Source: Sphingomonas changbaiensis NBRC 104936
GTDB taxonomy: Bacteria; Pseudomonadota; Alphaproteobacteria; Sphingomonadales; Sphingomonadaceae
Reading direction: 5' to 3'
DNA length: 64,000 nt
Assembly: GCF_000974765.1 (NCBI RefSeq)
Contig: NZ_BBWU01000015.1
Location: 59,530-123,529, forward strand
The position numbers and the translations under genes were made by a program. This document shows positions 1 to 8,489 of the stretch, piece after piece (positions within the stretch are counted from its first letter, which is position 1; every line of letters starts with the position of its first letter). The notes under the pieces are model-generated. The model had not been told where the DNA came from. It did not search any database and was given only the letters and a program-made list of their open reading frames with translations.

Positions 1-2151
1 CTCGGCCAGCCCTCTGCGCTCCTTTTTGCCGACATCTGGGAAGAGCTGGAGCCGCTGCTCGCCGAAACGCTTCGGGGAACGCCACACCATTTCGTGGAAC
101 GAAAACTTCGACTGGATGGAAAGTACCCCGAGACATCGGGATGGTTCAACATCGACTGGACGCCTTTGCGTGACGAAGCGGGCGATGTTGCAGGCTTTTT
201 CGGAACGATCGCACAAGCCACCGATGCCGTGCTTGCCCGGGAACGACTGCGCGAAAGTGAGGAACGGCAAGCTTTTCTGCTCAAGCTGACCGATGCCTTG
301 AGACCGCTCTCCGATCCAATCCGGATCGAGACCGTCGCAACGCGCCTGCTCGGCGCGCACCTCCACGCCACGCGCGCATTCTATGTCGACCTGGATCCCA
401 GTGGAGACGGAATATCGCCCGTTGTGGGGTTCGAGACGGGCGCAGTGCCATTGCCCCGCGGACTGCGGCTTTCGGAGTTCGGCCCGCGATTGCTTGAGAC
501 CTATCGGTCAGGGCGCACGATGGTGGTTCGCGATGCGGAATCGGAACCCGAGTTCGAGCTGCAGCGCGACAGATATCGCGCGATCGGCACGCGCGCTGCC
601 GTTGGCGTGCCGCTGGTGCGGTCCGGCCGGCTGGTCGCCGTGCTGGCCGTCCACCAGGCCGAGCCTCGCGATTGGACCGAGAATGAATTGAAGTTGATCG
701 GCGCGGTTGCCGATCGCACCTGGACCTGGCTCGAACGATCCCGGTCCGATGCCGCGATGCGCGACAGCGAGGAACGTTACCGGCTGATCGTCGAAAACGC
801 CCGCGATTATGCGATCTTCACGACCGATCCCGCCGGCGGGATCACCGACTGGCACGATGGTGCGGAGTCCGTGTTCGGCTACGCCGCAGCAGAAGCGATC
901 GGACGAAACGCCGCGATGTTATTCACGCCCGAAGACATCGCAGCCGGCGAGGTTGAGAAGGAACTTGCGGTGGCGCGAACGCAAGGCAGTGCGCCGAACG
1001 TTCGTTGGCACGTGCGCAAGGATGGCGGGCGCGTGTTCATCGAGGGGCGCACGATCGCGCTTCGCGCCGACTCAGGCACTCTGCGCGGCTATCTCAAGAT
1101 CGGCCAGGACGTCACCGAGCGCCGGTATTTCGAGCAAGCGCTGGCCGAGAGCGAGGAGCGATTGCATTCTCTGGTCGTCGGGATCCCGCAGCTCGTCTGG
1201 CGGGCGGGCGCACCTGCAAAATGGACCTGGGCGAGCCGCCAATGGTCCGAGTTCACTGGCCAGTCGGAGGAAGGGAGCCGCGGCCTTGGGTGGCTCGACA
1301 AGGTCCATCCCGCCGACCGCCAATCGGCCCTGGATTCGTGGGCAAAAGCGGTGGAGCACGACGGCTTCGAGGCCGATTATCGCATTCATCAGGCCGCGAC
1401 CGACCGCTATTCCTGGTTCCAGACCCGAGCGACTCCGGTGCGGAATGCAGAGGGCGAGATTATCGAATGGCTGGGCACCTCGACCGATGTCGACGAACTT
1501 CGCACCCTTCAAAAGCGGCAGCAGCTGCTGCTCGCGGAGTTGCAGCATCGAGTACGCAATATCCTGGCGATGACGCGATCGGTGGCGCGCCGCACGCTCG
1601 AAACCGCGAACGACGTGAACGACTACGCCTCGCACCTGGAAGGACGGTTGAGCGCAATGGCGCGCACGCAGGCCGTGCTGACTCGAAACCCAGGGCAGGG
1701 CGTCGATCTCGAGGAACTTGTCCTGGACGAACTGGAGGCGCAGGCGGCCAGGGCCGATCAATATCGGTGCCGCGGTCCCGAAATCGCGCTTTCGCCGAAA
1801 GCCGCCGAGGTGTTGACGCTTTCCATTCACGAGCTCGCGACCAACGCCACCAAATATGGTGCCTTCGCCACGCCGAAAGGACGGGTGGACGTTCACTGGA
1901 AAGACGAGGAGCGAGACGACGCGCGTTGGCTTTGTCTCGTCTGGAGCGAACACGGATTGGACCTGGGCAGCTTCCCGGTCCGGCCGGGATTCGGGACGGA
2001 ACTCATTACTCGCCGCGTGCCTTATGAGCTCCAGGGGGAAGGAGAGATTGAAATGCGTCCGCAAGGCGTTCGGGCCGTAATTCGCTTCCCATTGGCGGAG
2101 AGTAGGAGCATTCTGCAGACGGACGCTGACGTGAAGGAGGCGGCGAGATGA
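1..2151 (+). CDS. HWE-family sensor histidine kinase with PAS and GAF domains (5' end outside window)
   Basis: The reading frame is open from base 1, so the true start lies to the left and the gene is partial. Domains in order are the end of a PAS domain (to about base 250), a GAF domain (about 290-740), a PAS domain beginning EERYRLIVENARDYAIF (about 770-1130), a second PAS (about 1140-1500) and an HWE kinase core. The phospho-acceptor His is in LQHRVRN near base 1547. The HELATNATKYGA box near 1830-1865 and the W-x-E motif (LVWSEHG) near 1950 define the HWE family. No transmembrane segment is seen in the visible part, so a cytoplasmic light or redox sensor is plausible, but the ligand cannot be read from sequence. 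The stop overlaps the next gene (ATGA), which makes that receiver its likely partner. Confidence 0.9.
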   Translation, partial: LGQPSALLFADIWEELEPLLAETLRGTPHHFVERKLRLDGKYPETSGWFNIDWTPLRDEAGDVAGFFGTIAQATDAVLARERLRESEERQAFLLKLTDALRPLSDPIRIETVATRLLGAHLHATRAFYVDLDPSGDGISPVVGFETGAVPLPRGLRLSEFGPRLLETYRSGRTMVVRDAESEPEFELQRDRYRAIGTRAAVGVPLVRSGRLVAVLAVHQAEPRDWTENELKLIGAVADRTWTWLERSRSDAAMRDSEERYRLIVENARDYAIFTTDPAGGITDWHDGAESVFGYAAAEAIGRNAAMLFTPEDIAAGEVEKELAVARTQGSAPNVRWHVRKDGGRVFIEGRTIALRADSGTLRGYLKIGQDVTERRYFEQALAESEERLHSLVVGIPQLVWRAGAPAKWTWASRQWSEFTGQSEEGSRGLGWLDKVHPADRQSALDSWAKAVEHDGFEADYRIHQAATDRYSWFQTRATPVRNAEGEIIEWLGTSTDVDELRTLQKRQQLLLAELQHRVRNILAMTRSVARRTLETANDVNDYASHLEGRLSAMARTQAVLTRNPGQGVDLEELVLDELEAQAARADQYRCRGPEIALSPKAAEVLTLSIHELATNATKYGAFATPKGRVDVHWKDEERDDARWLCLVWSEHGLDLGSFPVRPGFGTELITRRVPYELQGEGEIEMRPQGVRAVIRFPLAESRSILQTDADVKEAAR

Positions 2152-2513
2152 CCAGGAGTGCCAGCTTGCGTGGAAAGCGCATTCTGGTCGTCGAGGATGA
2201 TTATTATCTGGCGCAGGACACCCAGGATGCGCTCGAGCAGGCAGGCGCGCAGGTGATCGGGCCGTTTGCCAGCCAGCGCGACGCAATGGGCGCCGCCGAT
2301 CCCGCCCGGATCGATTGCGCGCTGCTGGACATCAATCTGGGCGGCGGCCCATCTTTCGCCCTCGCCGAGACACTGGAGGGACGACGGATCCCGTTCCTGT
2401 TCGTCACCGGCTATGACGCGGACGTCGTTCCAGAGAAATTCCGAGCCAATCCGCGTGTCGAAAAGCCGATGCGGACCGTGGACCTGCTTGCGGCCGTCGA
2501 GGCGCTCGCCTGA
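2148..2513 (+). CDS. Single-domain response regulator (receiver only)
   Basis: The 121-residue product is a CheY-like receiver with no output domain. It has the acidic pair in VVEDDYY (residues 15-18), a phospho-acceptor Asp61 in ALLDINLGGG, and a C-terminal Lys in the VEKPM motif. The start codon overlaps the stop of the preceding HWE kinase (ATGA), so the two are translationally coupled and the kinase is the likely phosphate source. In alphaproteobacteria such stand-alone receivers usually act as phosphate sinks or by protein contact; that role is inferred. The next gene is convergent, with 40 bases between the stops. Confidence 0.9.
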   Translation: MTRSASLRGKRILVVEDDYYLAQDTQDALEQAGAQVIGPFASQRDAMGAADPARIDCALLDINLGGGPSFALAETLEGRRIPFLFVTGYDADVVPEKFRANPRVEKPMRTVDLLAAVEALA

Positions 2514-2553
2514 TAGCAACGCGTCCTTAGCTGCCGAACCGTTACTCCTCGCC

Positions 2554-5500
2554 CTATTCGATCCAGTCCCGCATGTCGGGCGTGTCGATCACCTTGTAGG
2601 GAATGCCGCGCGGGCCGAGGAACAGCGTCTCCATCTCCTTGCGCGTGAAAGGCCGGGAGCCAAGGCGGCCGAACACGGCGATCTGGCCGCCTTCCTCATC
2701 GACCGCGCGGTCGCGGTCGAGGCCCTTCGACAGCGCAACGGCGGGGGAGGGAGTCTTCGCCCAGGCGATCAGCTCCGGCATCGGCGCCGGGCTGAAGCCG
2801 TAGAAATTGGGTTGGCTCGCCGGGCTGGTCAGCTGGATGACTTTCAGCCCGTTCCGCCCGTCCGCGACATAGGCGAACAGCGATGCGTTGGTAGTACCGA
2901 CGATCACGTCCTCGGCATCGTTCAGCTGGCCGCCGAACGTCTCCTTCTTGTAGATCACCGGCGCCATCGGACGCGTGACGTTCGCGATCACCAGCCCGTC
3001 CGCCTTGCCGGCGATGTAGAGGTAGGTGCGCGCGATATACATCTTGCGCGCGTCGGCGAGCGGGATCGTGCCCTGCGGCACCGGCACCGGCGCCAGCATG
3101 TTCGTCACATCGAACAGCTTCACGCCGGCCTTGTCGCTGACCCACAGATAGCGGAACTGGATGACCGAGGCGCGCGCGTCCTGCAGCGGCACTTCGGCGG
3201 CGAGCCTGGGATGCAGCGGGTTGTCGAGATCGACCACGGCGAGCCCACGCGCGGTCGTCACATAGGCGATGTGGCCGGCCAGCGTTATGTGGCGCGCGCC
3301 GTTCAGCACCCCGTTCGGGTTCCAGGTGACCGCCCGCTTCAGGAAGTTGTTGCGGAACTCGCCATCGGCCATCGTCGTCACGTTGACGAGGATCAGACCC
3401 TCCTTCGCGTCAGTCACCGCCGCATAGCTGTAGATCGGATGGAACGCCTGCTCCTGGTTCGCCTTGCGCATTTCAGGCGTGTTCTTCAGCGGATTGATCG
3501 GCTGGTTGGTCGGGAGCGCGACACAGGTCGCGTCCTCCGTGCTCACATGCGTGTCATGGCCGAGGCCCGAGAAGGGCGCGTTGATGATCGGTTCGGAAAT
3601 GCCCTTATTGCCGATTGAGGCCACGTCATAGACGCGGAAGCCGCCTTTGCCCTCGGCGACATACATATATTCGCCGCGCAGCTGCAGGCAGCCGACCTTG
3701 TCGACCGTCGACTTGACCACGTTGCGGAACAGCTCCGGCGGATGCGTTTCGCCTGATACGCCCGGGCCCAGTCGCTCGCCGCGGATCCAGTCCTTCAGCT
3801 CGCGCCCGTTCCGCTCGACGTGCAGCTTGTAATAATCGGGGTAGGCATAGCGGTGGAGGTAGGAGCCGATCACCGCCTGCGGCTCGTCCCATTCCGTCAC
3901 GCGCACCGCCTCGAACCCGCCGTCGAGACCGGTCCAGGCGTTCATGCCGACGAAGTTCACGAAATTGGTGCCGAGCAGCATCAGCTGCGTCATCGTCGCA
4001 TTGTTGTCGTCGTTCGCGGACAGGTGGCAGTCCGAGCAGGTCTTGGTCTCGGTCTTCCGCACCGTGTGCGGGAAATGCGGCGCGAAGGCCTGGGACGAGA
4101 AGCCAATCGCGGAGATCGGTGGCTGCTGGACGTAGATCCGCTCGCGGTTGAGGTTCGTTGACGACAGGATCAGCGCGGAGGAGGATCGGACCGGCGTGAT
4201 CTCATGCCCCTTGGTGGTCATGTGGATGCCCAGCTGGAACATCTGATCCCGCGCGACCTGCGGGTTGTAGGTCGCAAAGTTTCGCGTCTCTTCGCCCTCA
4301 TATTTGTGGGAGCTGGTTTTCCAGTTCGCCTCGATCGGCAGATGGCAGCCGCCGCACGACGTCGTCCAGGACAGATGGCAGGTGAAGCACGCCATCTTGT
4401 CCTCGCCATGCGCGCGTTCGGCCTTGGGCACGCCGGTGCCGAACACGAACTTCCCGGTATCGGCGCCGCGGATCGACATCAGCTTGGCGCGCGCCGCCTT
4501 GGCATTGAAATGGGTCGAGGAGCGGTCGACCGAGTCCTTGACCAGGCTGACCCGCCATTCGAGCTTCGGATCGATCACCGAACGCTGGATCAGCACCCGC
4601 TCGCCATGCTCGTCGGTCGTCCACTCGAACCGACGCTGGCCGTCGCCGTTGCGGAGCAGGGCGAGATTGTTGCCGGCAGGCGGCGCGGCGGGGCCGGAGG
4701 TCAGCAGCGTCGGATAATTATCGACGGTGCCGTGGCAGTCCTTGCAGCCGATCTCGATCGCGTTCGCGACTTCGCCGTAGATCAGGCCGTTGCCGTGCGA
4801 ATCCTGCGAGAAATGGCAGTCCGCGCACTGCATGCCCTTTTCGGCATGGATATCCATCATGTGGACGGTCTTGCCGGGATTGGTGCCGGGCTCGACGAAT
4901 TTGCCTTCGCCAGCCTTGCGCCACTTTTCGGGATCGTCGGGCGAGACCTTGTTGCCGTCCTTGTCGAGCAGGTTGCCTTCGCGGTCGCGCTTCAGGACCG
5001 CACGGAAATTCCAACCATGGCCGTGATAGTCGGCGAACTGCGTGTCCTTGAGCAGCGGATTGAGGTCGTAGACATTGCGCAGGAATTCGAGATTGCCCCA
5101 GAGCCCGCGCGCCGCGGCGGCTTCGGGGTTGCGCTCATTGGTCGCACGCACCTCGGCTGCAGTCGGATAATGCTGGTTCTTGAAGATGCGCTGATAGTCG
5201 GCGTCCGACATATCGGCGGGCTTCGGCGCCTTGTTCTCAGGGCCAGGCCACATGAACGGCGCGTCGGACTCGTAATCCCACATCGTGTAGCCGAGGTACG
5301 AGTTCAGGAAGATGTTCGGCTGGTGCATGTGGCAGTTCATGCACTGCGCGGTCGGGATCGCACGCGTGAACGTGTGATGGATCGGGTGTCCCTTTTCATT
5401 CCCGCTTTCGGTCGCGCCATAAGCCTTGATGCCGGCATGGGTCGGCTCGAGCTTGCCGGCGATCGTCGGATCGACAGTCGCGGTCTGCCCGTCGCGGCCA

Positions 5501-6567
5501 TATTGGGCATAGGTCAGGCTGTGCCGCGGCTCGCGGTCGTTCGCATAGACGACGTGGCAGCCCGCGCAGCCCGACTGGCGATAATCGCCGGGCTGGTCGT
5601 TGGTCCCCATGAACCACATGAACGGGTCGTTGAGACGCGTCTTGTGGAGGTTGAGCGCCGGGATCGCGACGCGCAGGCCGGTGCCGGGCCCGCGGTTCGA
5701 TTGCTTGAGGTCTGGCCGCCCCGGCTCGTCCAGCCGCTGAACCGATCCGGAGGGGTTCGGCAGGCCGATCTCTGCAAAGCCCGAGCCGATCACGCGGCCA
5801 CCGCGCTCGAACACCCGGAAGATGTCGGCCGGCGGGATCACCGTCCAGGTCGGCAGCGGATAGAGCACCGGCAACGCGCCGCGCGCCTTCTGCGCGTCGG
5901 TCACGGTCCCCGGCGGATTGCCCGGCGATTTGACCATCGCGGGCTCGCCGGTGCGGGTATAGGCTTCCCCCAGGATATAGTTTTTGAAGGGCAGGACGCC
6001 GTTATTGTACGATGCGCCGCCAAGGAACATCGAGCCCGTCGCCATGATCGACCGCTCGCCCGCTTCGATCGTTTCCATGTGGCAGGCGCCGCACGCCTCG
6101 CGCGCGACGCGATAGTCGGACGGATTGACGAAACGGATGAACTCCGGGCTCTCGCGATTGAGCAGCGTGTAGCTCTGCTTCGGGTTGGCCGAGGACGGCC
6201 AGTGCCAGCTTTCCGGATAACGCGGCAGCACGTGCGCCTTGTCGCGCAACGCGACGTAGCGCGGATCGGTCGGTGCCCATTTCGGATCGACCGCGTCCGC
6301 GATCGGCGTGCCGCCATGGCAATCGACGCAGGCCAGCGCGACCGCAGGCGTCGCATGCATCGTCGGCTGGTCGGACGCCGTGTGGCAGTTGGTGCATCCC
6401 GCATTCAAGCGCGCCATGTCCGCAGGCGTGCGGTCGCGCGGGGCTGGCGCGAACACCGGATAGGTGCGGGCGACCGGCTTTTCCTCGGAAGAGGCGCTCA
6501 GCTGCGGTCCGATAAGCGCTGCAGCCAGCAGGCCCAGGCTTGCAAGAAAGGCGTAGATCGCGCGCAT
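2554..6567 (-). CDS. Giant ten-heme c-type cytochrome with C-terminal LVIVD repeats
   Basis: The 1337-residue exported protein has a signal peptide (residues 1-26). Ten CXXCH heme-attachment motifs begin at residues 58, 80, 159, 334, 409, 581, 608, 727, 738 and 844. The remainder (about 957-1260) contains LVIVD-type beta repeats such as MYVAEGKGGFRVYD, AYVTTARGLAVVD, LWVSDKAGVKLFD and LYIAGKADGLVIAN, which usually build a beta-propeller. It is the last gene of a four-gene operon. Its ATG overlaps the stop of the beta-barrel gene by one base (TGATG). A multiheme cytochrome coupled to an outer-membrane barrel suggests electron exchange across or at the outer membrane. Whether it oxidises or reduces its partner, and what that partner is, cannot be told. 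I recognise no named family for the full-length protein. Confidence 0.9.
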   Translation of the reverse strand: MRAIYAFLASLGLLAAALIGPQLSASSEEKPVARTYPVFAPAPRDRTPADMARLNAGCTNCHTASDQPTMHATPAVALACVDCHGGTPIADAVDPKWAPTDPRYVALRDKAHVLPRYPESWHWPSSANPKQSYTLLNRESPEFIRFVNPSDYRVAREACGACHMETIEAGERSIMATGSMFLGGASYNNGVLPFKNYILGEAYTRTGEPAMVKSPGNPPGTVTDAQKARGALPVLYPLPTWTVIPPADIFRVFERGGRVIGSGFAEIGLPNPSGSVQRLDEPGRPDLKQSNRGPGTGLRVAIPALNLHKTRLNDPFMWFMGTNDQPGDYRQSGCAGCHVVYANDREPRHSLTYAQYGRDGQTATVDPTIAGKLEPTHAGIKAYGATESGNEKGHPIHHTFTRAIPTAQCMNCHMHQPNIFLNSYLGYTMWDYESDAPFMWPGPENKAPKPADMSDADYQRIFKNQHYPTAAEVRATNERNPEAAAARGLWGNLEFLRNVYDLNPLLKDTQFADYHGHGWNFRAVLKRDREGNLLDKDGNKVSPDDPEKWRKAGEGKFVEPGTNPGKTVHMMDIHAEKGMQCADCHFSQDSHGNGLIYGEVANAIEIGCKDCHGTVDNYPTLLTSGPAAPPAGNNLALLRNGDGQRRFEWTTDEHGERVLIQRSVIDPKLEWRVSLVKDSVDRSSTHFNAKAARAKLMSIRGADTGKFVFGTGVPKAERAHGEDKMACFTCHLSWTTSCGGCHLPIEANWKTSSHKYEGEETRNFATYNPQVARDQMFQLGIHMTTKGHEITPVRSSSALILSSTNLNRERIYVQQPPISAIGFSSQAFAPHFPHTVRKTETKTCSDCHLSANDDNNATMTQLMLLGTNFVNFVGMNAWTGLDGGFEAVRVTEWDEPQAVIGSYLHRYAYPDYYKLHVERNGRELKDWIRGERLGPGVSGETHPPELFRNVVKSTVDKVGCLQLRGEYMYVAEGKGGFRVYDVASIGNKGISEPIINAPFSGLGHDTHVSTEDATCVALPTNQPINPLKNTPEMRKANQEQAFHPIYSYAAVTDAKEGLILVNVTTMADGEFRNNFLKRAVTWNPNGVLNGARHITLAGHIAYVTTARGLAVVDLDNPLHPRLAAEVPLQDARASVIQFRYLWVSDKAGVKLFDVTNMLAPVPVPQGTIPLADARKMYIARTYLYIAGKADGLVIANVTRPMAPVIYKKETFGGQLNDAEDVIVGTTNASLFAYVADGRNGLKVIQLTSPASQPNFYGFSPAPMPELIAWAKTPSPAVALSKGLDRDRAVDEEGGQIAVFGRLGSRPFTRKEMETLFLGPRGIPYKVIDTPDMRDWIE

Positions 6568-8489
6568 CAGTAGGTCAGGATCGCGTTGAGGAGGACGGAA
6601 TAGAAGCGGTGATCGCGGGGCTGGCTCGCGAACAGGTCCTTGAAGCCGTCTCCGGGCTGCAACAGCGCGCCGGACAGACGGAACACCAGGTTCTGGTTGG
6701 CCTTGGGCCGCCAGGTCGCCGCCGCCGACAGGTCATAGCCGATGGACTTCGGGATGCTGCCCTCGACGCGCAGCGCCTGCAGGACCGCGGTGTTCGCGAA
6801 CCACAGGTGATTGGCGTTCAGCGTGAAGCGGGTCGTCGGGCTGATGTCGAAATCCGCCCCGGCGCCGACCAGGATCGTGCCCGGATTGTTGAAGTTCGAC
6901 TGGCCCTGCTCCTTGGAGGAGCGCAGGTCGGCGAGCAGGCCGTTGCGGCCGTTCACCACCACCGCGCGGCCGCCGCCGGCGAACGGGATGCTCTGGCGAA
7001 TCCAGTAGCTGGTATCCGCGCCGGCGAAGATCGGATTCTCGAAAATCGCGTCGAACCCGCCTTCGGTGTTGTTCCGCGGGTTGCCGTCGCCGCTGGCATA
7101 AAGGCCGGACAGGCGCACCCTGATCCAGTCGAAATCCATGCTCGGTTCGGCTGCGATGAAATAGGAGCGGATCTTGGCGGGCTTGGACGTGAAGAAGCTG
7201 TTCCGGTCCTGCCCGAACGCGCCATAGGCGGAGACCGTCAGGTTGACGCGCCCGAAATGGCCGTCGCCGTTATAGCCGACATAGACGACGTCATAGGCAC
7301 GGCCGCGCAGGTCTCCCAGCAGGGCCGGGCGGACCGGGAAGCCATTGTCGTCCACTTCGATCCGGTTCTGCTCCCGGTTCATGTTGTAGATGATCGTCGC
7401 CTGGCTGGTGAAGCTGGGCACCGGCAGGTCCTGCAGATAGGCGTTGGCGACGAACACCCAGTCGTTGCGAGGCCGCTGGACCACCGAGTTCAGGCCGGAA
7501 TTGGTGTCCTTCTCCAGGCGCCAGAAGGCGGCGAGATTGTACTGGAAGCGGTTGTTGTCGCGATTGCCGAACAGGCGGATGCCGAGCTGCTGGTCATTGA
7601 ACAGAAAGCCGCGGAAATCCGACTGGAACGGCTGGATGCCGATGCGCAGCGAGTCGAAATCGTAGCGATCCGACGTGTTGCGCAGATGCTTGTCGATGAA
7701 GAGTTCCTGCACGCCCAGGAACTGGTCGAACCGGTGCGGCGGTCTGGATGGCTTGACCGACAGCACGCGCCGCTCTGGAACGGTTACGTAATTGAGGTTG
7801 TAAGCCAGGCTCACCCGATATTCGATCTCGGGCGGCTTGAAGGCGGTGTAGCCTTTGATCAGCGAAAAGCCGCCGATGAAGGTCTGCGACAGGACCAGAC
7901 TGTACGGCCGGCCGAACACATTGTCGCTGTCCGGTCGCTCGGTCGTCTGGTTGCCGACGGGGATGGGGAAGCTGCGCGGCTCGACGATGGTGTCGGACGC
8001 GGCGTTGATGCTGAAGAACCAGTCCTCGTCAGCGAGGCCGAGGAACTTGGGCGTGCGGCACTTGGGCAGCCCTGCGTGCTCGCGCCGTTCCTGCTCCTCT
8101 GCGGTCGGCAGGCAGAGCGGGCGATCCCCTTTGTACGTATTCTGGTGATACGGATCGAGCGTGTCCTGCTTCACGAGCCCGAGCGTCTGGATCAGGCGCC
8201 AGCGGTCGGGCACCGGGAATTGGTTCGCGGGAAACGCTTCGGGGGGCGGCGCGCGAACGGCCCCCGGATTGTCCGCCGTCACCTTGTCCGGCAGCACGCG
8301 CTGGGCCACGCCGGGGCGGCGGCGACCCTCGATCAGGCCGGTGTCCGGCTGTTCCAGCGTTTCCGGCGGCGGCGCCGGCTCGGCGGTTGCTTCGGGCATC
8401 GCCTCGGGCGGCGGCGGCGCGCTCGCCTCCGGCGGCTGCGCCTGGGCAGCCAGCATCAGCGCGATCGGAAGGAGCGAGACGCCCGTCAT
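6567..8489 (-). CDS. Outer-membrane beta-barrel protein of the cytochrome operon
   Basis: The 640-residue product begins MTGVSLLPIALMLAAQAQ, a signal peptide, followed by a Pro/Glu-rich linker (about 20-75). The rest is rich in alternating polar and aromatic strands and the chain ends in LLNAILTY; a terminal aromatic residue is typical of outer-membrane barrels. I chose the ATG at 8489 because it overlaps the upstream stop as ATGA and starts a clean signal peptide; an in-frame start upstream at 8543 would add a charged leader. No named porin family is recognisable by eye. Its place between secreted cytochrome genes makes it a candidate sheath or pore for an electron conduit, by analogy with the porins of porin-cytochrome complexes. 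That role is inference. Confidence 0.8.
   Translation of the reverse strand: MTGVSLLPIALMLAAQAQPPEASAPPPPEAMPEATAEPAPPPETLEQPDTGLIEGRRRPGVAQRVLPDKVTADNPGAVRAPPPEAFPANQFPVPDRWRLIQTLGLVKQDTLDPYHQNTYKGDRPLCLPTAEEQERREHAGLPKCRTPKFLGLADEDWFFSINAASDTIVEPRSFPIPVGNQTTERPDSDNVFGRPYSLVLSQTFIGGFSLIKGYTAFKPPEIEYRVSLAYNLNYVTVPERRVLSVKPSRPPHRFDQFLGVQELFIDKHLRNTSDRYDFDSLRIGIQPFQSDFRGFLFNDQQLGIRLFGNRDNNRFQYNLAAFWRLEKDTNSGLNSVVQRPRNDWVFVANAYLQDLPVPSFTSQATIIYNMNREQNRIEVDDNGFPVRPALLGDLRGRAYDVVYVGYNGDGHFGRVNLTVSAYGAFGQDRNSFFTSKPAKIRSYFIAAEPSMDFDWIRVRLSGLYASGDGNPRNNTEGGFDAIFENPIFAGADTSYWIRQSIPFAGGGRAVVVNGRNGLLADLRSSKEQGQSNFNNPGTILVGAGADFDISPTTRFTLNANHLWFANTAVLQALRVEGSIPKSIGYDLSAAATWRPKANQNLVFRLSGALLQPGDGFKDLFASQPRDHRFYSVLLNAILTY

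Noticed and set aside
4204..6573. A 789-codon open frame on the plus strand opposite the ten-heme cytochrome gene
   Set aside because: Its product is Arg/Val/Ala-rich with no domain, while the opposite strand has ten CXXCH motifs and a signal peptide. It is a high-GC mirror frame.
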